Source of the DNA: Anthostomella pinea
Taxonomy: Eukaryota; Ascomycota; Sordariomycetes; Xylariales; Xylariaceae
NCBI GenBank assembly: GCA_963556695.1
Contig: CAUWAG010000011.1
Location: 62,001 to 126,000 of the forward strand
Length of the DNA: 64,000 bases
Direction: 5' to 3'
The translations under genes and the position numbers were made by a program. Below are positions 57,718 through 64,000 of the stretch, piece by piece. Below the pieces are notes generated by a model. It searched no databases, was not told where the DNA came from, and worked only from the letters and a program-made list of their open reading frames with translations. The first letter of the stretch is position 1. Each line of letters starts with the position of its first letter.

Positions 57718-60673
57718 ATGGAAACTCCACATGACGCCACCGGCTCCTCGCAAGCCCAAGCCCAAGCCCAAGTTCGTCGTCAACCCATGCTGGTGGCACC
57801 AATTGCTGTTGCTGCACCGCAAACACCGCCTGCGACCGCCAAAGGTTCGACACGCTCCAAGGGTTCCCGAAACCGAAAGCCACTGCCGCCATCGCCATCG
57901 GCCGACTGGGCGACTGTGACGGATGACCAGCTCCCGGGGGACGTCGACCGGGACGCCCTTCACCGCCAGGTCGCCTACCCGCTGGGGAGCTCGTACCTCG
58001 TCACCAAGGAGGTGCCGACGATGCCAAAGCCCAAGAGGGTGCACCCCAAACGGCCCTACGCACACGCGGAGCAGATGCGGTACCTCGCCAAGGAATGGCC
58101 TGCCGGAAGATAGTATCCTTCCGAGCATGCCCCCATCGCTGAGCATTCGCGCAACCTGATTGACGCTGTAGTTGCTATCACCAAGATAGCGATCAAGTAC
58201 AAGGACGATCTAGGCTGGGGTGAGAGTTGGTCTGACAAGCTGTGGGATTCCGAGATGAAACTGTTGAATGTAGGGAAGAAGAAGGGAAAGACGGTAGCAA
58301 TCTCTGGCCCCATTGCGGTCGCTGCCAAGAACAGACTGAAAGACATGATCCGCGAGCTCGGCATTTCGGACCACGAGGACAGTTCGGATGGCGAAGTCAG
58401 CGAGAGCAATGAGGTCAGGGATGAACACCACCCTGATGCACAAGTACTGACTTGCGACAGGGTCAGAACCAAGGCTTGGATTCTGATGTTCATGAACCTG
58501 ACAACGAACAATCGAAGCCCGGCCGCCCTGCTGCTGAATCGATCCTCGGCAAGAAGCGCCCCCGTTCAACCAGTACCAATCACGACGATGCTCCCTCGTT
58601 TTTATCGTCACGATTCGAGGTTGGACGAGGCGGAGGCATTCCCGACCTTGTCGATCGTGCCTTTGGATTGGGTGGAGAGCATTCCCCATCCAAGAGACGC
58701 CAGACGGCGACTCCGGATACCAGCATAGAGGAGGTTGATGCACACGGCTTGTCTGACGCCGCGGTCTCTGAGGCCTCGTCCATTGAAAGATACGAGGATG
58801 ACAACCAGTCAGTGGACGACGACCAGTTCATGGACGACACGCCGCTCGGACAGGATGGCGGCAGCTCGGACGATGATGAGGGTTTTGTTGAGCTGACGTT
58901 GGACATGAACTCGGCTTCGCACGATACAGTTGACGTTGCGGCCTTCCAGCGCTCGAGATCTTCCTCCCCGCTGACATCTACCTCCCCGCGTGTATCGGAC
59001 TCGCTGCCTCCCCTGCTCGGCAACGAGCTTGCTAGCTTCATCTCCTCGGCGTTGTCGCCAATTCCAGAAGGCTCCACCATTGAATCCGTGGAGCAGCAGG
59101 TTGATTGTGATGAGAGCTTCTTTTACACCAGGACAAAAAGTATTGTTCCCCAGCCAGCTATGCCCCATCACCAAGAATCTGCTAATAATCCCTAGCGACC
59201 GCCGCTGCTGTTGTCGACTTGGAAGTTGAGAATACCATGCAGGGCGTCACCAGCACGACCACCGCTCCCGTTGTCGACTCCATGCACGGCATCACCAACA
59301 CGGCTGCCGCTGCTGCTGTCGACTTGGAAGCGGAGGATATCATGAAGGGCATCACCAGCACGACACCTATCGTACCCGCTGCAAATCCAGGCCCAGACAC
59401 AATCACTCGACTCCGAAATACCAGTGCGTGGCTCCGGGCCCGCGACATTGAGGCATGCATTGCCATGCTGCACCCAGCTTGGAGTCGCTGCACAAGCCAG
59501 CGTGATGACAAGTATATCCAACTCATGGACCCGGGCTTCCCGAAGAAAGGCGAGGCGAACCAGATCGCCCATCCGGAAAAGCTGCCGGCAAGTCTGATAT
59601 TCATGCTGTGCCACGAAAACCATTGGATTGTGGCCGAGGTGGACCGCAGCGTGAACCCGGTTCAGTGTCACTACTGGGACCCGCTGCAGAGCAAGGGCAA
59701 TGGTGGTGGTAGGATGCCTCCGGAGCTGGAGCAACGTCTGGTCAACTGGCTGGTTTCGACTTTTGGAATAGAACCTGCAAGTGTAGCCTTCACATCGGAA
59801 GTCTGTGCCGAGCAGAAGGACGGTTACAGCTGTGGGGTATTTGCAATACTCAACGCCGTGGCCCTACTCAATGGGCAGCAGCCGCCGACGATGTTGCTAG
59901 AGAGCCCTGAACAGTGTCGTTTAGCATGGGCAGAGCAGCTACAGCAGGTCACTGGCCCTAGCCCTGAACAAGAGAAGGAAGACGACTTGGTACAGGTGGA
60001 TGGCAACAAAGACGAGACCAACATCGATGGCCCGGCAGAGGACAAGGGCGCGAACAAGATCGACAGCCAGGGAGGAGAGGACGCGACCATTGTCGACACC
60101 CTGAGAGAAGAGAATCACGAAACCAAAGTCGACGGCATGGAGGTAGACGAAGGAGGCAAGAACCAGTCTACCGTTCTCTCGTCGATGTATCTCGATATGA
60201 TCAAGACCATCGCGAAGCACACACCAGCCGAGCTGGAACGTTGTCGGAGCGCTGCGAAAGGAAAAGACGAGTCTTACTTCGCAAAGCTCGACCTCGAAAT
60301 AAAGATGACAAAAGATCGGCAGCCTGATGTGCAGGAGCGGGACAAGGCCAAGTCAGACCTCTTGGAGTTGCAACAGGCCAAGAAGCATCTAATTACCACT
60401 ACAAATGTTGTAGGCGCAAACTCACGACTGGCAGCAGATCTTGCCCGTATGCTGTCCGATCTCGAAAAAACCTACGATGGCGACTTGGCTGGTCTGGAAA
60501 AGACTGTCCATGGACAAGACGAGCTCACACGAGAGTGCGGGCGCAAAATAGAATCGTTGAGTAAGGAGCGTGAGAAGGCTGAAGCTCACAACAAGCTGGT
60601 TGCCAGAACCCAGGAATGTCTGCAGGAATTTCAGGCCTGGCAGAACAAGTTTGCCGATTTGCTGAAGGGCTGA
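57718..60673 (+). pseudogene. Ulp1/C48 cysteine-protease gene with an in-frame stop (about 950 codons)
   Basis: Three exons: 57718-58413, 58461-59139 and 59196-60673; introns of 47 and 56 bases (GTCAGG/ACAG and GTATTG/CTAG), phases consistent. A low-complexity start is followed by an acidic, Ser-rich middle, three imperfect repeats of about 20 residues (59197-59360), then a C48 peptidase fold with His601 (ENHW), Asp620 (HYWD), Gln665 and Cys671 (GYSCGVF), and a coiled-coil-like C-terminus. The catalytic set is complete. The frame is broken once, by TAG at 58111-58113 (codon 132), with coding sequence continuing in phase. Family knowledge: C48 enzymes cleave SUMO-like modifiers; large fungal members like this are often multicopy and linked to mobile elements. 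A downstream Met at 58255 could give a shorter active product, so pseudogene status is uncertain. Confidence 0.65.
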
Positions 60674-63600
60674 AGGGCCCAAGGGGCTCAGTGGCTCAGT
60701 GATTCAGTGGCTGAAGGGCTGAAAGGCTGAAGGGCTGGAGGTGGCAGATGAAGATGGAGACGAGGCAATATGGGTGTTATCGGGGGTTTGGGCGCATCAA
60801 GATGACTTGACGTGTGCTGTCTTGTGGTATATATACCTACACAGATGCTGAAACTGGCAGTTGGAGCTGGAGACGAAGGACTATGGGCCTTATGAAGGTT
60901 TTGGGCGCACCAGAATGACTTGACGAGTGCCGTCTCGTGACGTATATACCTACATCAATGCATGATCCGGACGATGGCTCTTAGAAGCCCAGACTATCTG
61001 TAGATCTGCAGTTAGTCACACTTATATCATGATATTTCTACTTGTCTTCACCCACACTCGCACTCACACTCGCCCTTTTAGTCAAGCCCACACTTACGCC
61101 GTACTGACTTACTGACCTCCCGCTGCGGCTGCGGCTGCGGCTATCACCCGCTTCTACCACAGTTACACAGTAGCTGCATGTTGCCGATTGCAGTACATGG
61201 CAGTAGATCTGCTTTACTTGGTGCTGGCTTGGCTGTCTACCTACTCAGGTGGGTGAGAATCTATTCAGTCTACTTCGTTACTGGGTGGACGGAAGACCAT
61301 CACCATGTCTGATCATATCCTCATGCCTGACCACGTCTCCATCTCCATCTCCATCTGCTCCTCGCCCAGTCAGTCAGTCGCTTATAGACTACCCCATTCT
61401 CATGCTCAAGCGCAGCATTCATCTCCACCCCAACGGACTTCTTCCCCGGCGGATCTCCGCCGTCCAGCCGTTCAGCGGTGGCCCATCGCCACGCAGGCCT
61501 GGCTTAGGTCGCCTCTCTAAATTCCCTTGGGAGTTACTGGGGTGTTTCTAGATTGCGTTTAAAGGGAGGACTTAGTTCTTTATGGGGGCAGGGGGTGAAG
61601 CTGGTGGGTCGGAGTGAGCGGATAGACGGATGGGAACGGGGCATAGGGGTTGTTTATATGAAAGGGGTCAGGGGAGCTAGATAAGGAAGGACTACATCGA
61701 TGTGGTTATAAAGCCGGACCACTAGGAGGCACGTACCAAGTATATCCTAGATCAATACATTCACATACATCCTGCGGTTCTCCGGAGCCTTCGTCGCTAT
61801 TGTTATCGTTTGCCAGTCCAGTCAGCCCGGCAGCTCTTGGCAGGCACCCTCGGACTGACTCTGTGGACGGCGACTCCGAGACTGGGCTTTTCCTCCTGGG
61901 ATCTGACCTTGTATCTAACCTGACACCTGACACCCGCTCGAGACTCGACCGGCTGGCCATAGTTCTCCCGGCGGTATCGGCAAAGGCACGTCTAGCACCA
62001 GAGTCCTCGCCCTCGTCCTCGCCCCCGTCCCCGCCCTCACTCACTCCTCACAAACGTTCCGCTCAACTCCTAGCCCGGGCTTCAACCTCGTTTATCCCGT
62101 ATCCCCCTATCATCCGAACGAGCAGGCGCCAATATCCCAGCCATCATGTACCAAGCCAAGCCCTAGTCCCCAGGGGTTTCTCATTCTTAGTTCTCCTTGT
62201 CTGGTCCAGAAGGGAGAGCTACAGAATTTTTTGCGGTATGGCATGTCTCCTTTTCCCAGGTTGGGAGGAGTTGAGAGGCTGGATGGGCGTTGGATGTACG
62301 GGGATTTGGAGTGCGAGTTTGGGAGATTCTGGGGCGCCGTCGACTTTCGTGACACAACTCCCTCCCTATCGCTTGAATATTGAAATGTATCACCAATTCC
62401 GTAACGTCTTCCGTAGCCCACTAGCAGCTTTTTCATCCGCCCAAATGTCCACACTACCTCGACTACCGTCCCAATGCCCAAGTGCAAGTGCAAGTCCGCC
62501 GCGGCCTCTCCAAGAAGCAACAGGTGCCCAGCCTTAGCATCACCATCATCGTAGTGACCCGCGGTCACACTCACACTCAACTTCCCCTCAACACCGAGCC
62601 TCAACTCCCTCCCCTCCAGCGGCGCATCCACGCTCCTCGACGCGGTTCATAACAGCCAGCTCATCAGCACCACCAACCCTGAGCACGGCCGCGTGTCGCG
62701 CGGGCCGGTCTGCCGTACCTTATTCTAGTGTCTTGGCCGTGACGTCGATCTTGTGATGCTAGTTACTGCCATTGCTACTTCCACTGCAACTGCCACGCCT
62801 CAGCCGCCGCCAAAAGATCCGGAGGCATAGCGTTCGCATTCTTATGCTCGCGGGCTGTACCAGTGGCGGTGGTAGTGGCCGGGGCGGCGGCGCGAATCAG
62901 AATCACCACCGCACCCTCGACAGCCGCTGCCACTGCCGGCAAAAGAAGTTTTGGCCACTCCTCAACCAGATCGACCGCACCGGGGACATACACTGTCTAT
63001 CGGACGTATAGCGCCGGCACCATATCGTCCTAGTAAGCGTCGCAGCTCCCTTGAGGTATCAGCCAAGCCGCAGTACATAAGAGCATATTCCACTCCGACG
63101 AGTCACGAAGGCGGGTGCATCTCAGTGTCCCTCCCAGATAACGAAGAAGTCGTTACCGTCGAAATCTCCGCCAGAACATATGGAAGGGGTGTCCTGATCT
63201 CCGGTAGCCGGTAGCTGGGAATATGATGAGGTTATGAAGATGTATGAGTTTGAGATGTCTATGGTTTTGGTGATGGGGACGGGGAGGTTGTTTGGGTGTA
63301 GGGGTGTATTGTGTTTTGTTGTGTATGATTTGGTGATAATGGGGATGCGTTTAGGAAAGCGCATCAGCGGATTGGATAGGTGTTTGTTGAGGAGAGGGTG
63401 GGAGGGATGCTGTAGATGTCGCGTGGATGAGTCTGAATCTGAGTCTAAGTCGGTAAATTGCTATTGTTATTGCTAGGGTCCAGAGGCCGAGTCTGGGACG
63501 CACACTCACGAACCTAGGACAAGTCGTACAACGACAGCACAGACAACAAGTCCAGGTCCATCTCCAGCAGCAGACCAATCAAAAAGCCCAGCAGCCGGCT

Positions 63601-64000
63601 CGCAAGCTCAAAAATCTACCCAACACCTCTGCTCTTTGAAAGCCAGCGCTCCCCCATGCGGAAGAAGATCTAATGGCCATGTTACGGACTTTCAACAATG
63701 TACAAGAGACAAATGTTTGAATTCGTAGCGACAGTAACCACGAGAGAGAAAATAGAGAGAGAGAGAGAGCATATCCAGCTCCGTACCTATCCCAGGAGAT
63801 TTCCAGTTCTAGTCACCGTAAAAGAAAACCCCCTCGGGTCCAGCCTCCAGGGATGTGTGCTTGTCTAACTCCTAAGGTTACGTTATTAACTTTGCAATCT
63901 CTTTCTCCGCTTGCCTTCTCGTAGTGTTCATGTCCAGCCATTGCGTCTTTACTTCTTCGTTTGCGCAGGATACCCGGTAGTGTTTAGTGATGGTTTGGCG
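60674..64000. other. Right end: no supportable gene, simple repeats
   Basis: GGCTCAGTGG/GGCTGAAGGG-type short repeats occur at 60680-60735. Two similar stretches with the same TATATACCTACA piece (about 60831 and 60943) suggest a local duplication. A GA microsatellite lies at 63755-63769. Open frames such as 61800-62537 (+) and 62110-62631 (-) overlap one another and show no motif. A segment near 63020-63214 (+) reads protein-like (ISVSLPDNEEVVTVEISART) but joins to nothing. Confidence 0.45.

Noticed and set aside
61800..62537. 245-codon + strand frame as a gene
   Set aside because: Low-complexity Ser/Pro-rich start, overlaps an equally open minus-strand frame, no motif.
1..64000. CRISPR arrays, tRNA or rRNA genes
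   Set aside because: No array-like spaced repeats were seen, and I could not recognise any tRNA or rRNA by eye; a covariance-model scan would be needed to exclude tRNAs.

Overview
The window reads as nuclear DNA of a filamentous ascomycete (Pezizomycotina). Genes carry short introns of about 44-130 bases with GT-AG (once GC-AG) borders. Families include a highly reducing polyketide synthase, berberine-bridge oxidases, a siderophore transporter, a GH79 glycosidase and a fungal rhodopsin-like membrane protein. Gene-bearing DNA alternates with AT-rich blocks holding decayed transposons whose stop codons look like repeat-induced point mutation (RIP). I cannot name the genus. All exon models were spliced by eye and checked only for phase.

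Layout. 0.4-2.1 kb: secreted GH79-type glycosidase. 2.1-5.9 kb: AT-rich block around a deleted Fot1/pogo-like transposon with a nested insert. 6.0-12.0 kb: gene-poor, with a 9-bp minisatellite, a broken Ulp1-like protease relic and one unassigned 341-codon ORF. 12.1-12.5 kb: a three-exon gene, hidden by its introns, for a 73-residue secreted peptide with six cysteines. 14.9-16.9 kb: siderophore-iron transporter with two perfect SreA-type GATA sites upstream. 18.6-23.2 kb: a divergent pair of FAD-linked oxidases. 24.3-27.6 kb: an almost intact hAT transposon with three in-frame stops, terminal inverted repeats and a target duplication. 28.1-29.5 kb: seven-helix rhodopsin-like protein. 31.2-32.0 kb: hemerythrin-domain protein. 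32.3-36.7 kb: second AT-rich block with a second Fot1/pogo-like copy and a GC-richer island flanked by GTAAC.

36.9-55.0 kb looks like a secondary-metabolite locus: an SDR, a ketoreductase-like SDR, an FAD monooxygenase, a cupin protein, an AYR1-like SDR carrying one frameshift, and a ten-exon reducing polyketide synthase (KS-AT-DH-degenerate MT-ER-KR-ACP, about 2376 residues). The synthase has no release domain. A plausible division of labour is chain building by the synthase and redox tailoring by the SDRs and monooxygenase. The oxidase pair and transporter 20-30 kb away may or may not belong to it. The product is not predictable from this sequence.

57.7-60.7 kb holds a Ulp1/C48 cysteine-protease gene with an in-frame TAG at codon 132. 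The remaining DNA to 64 kb has simple repeats and no gene I can support.
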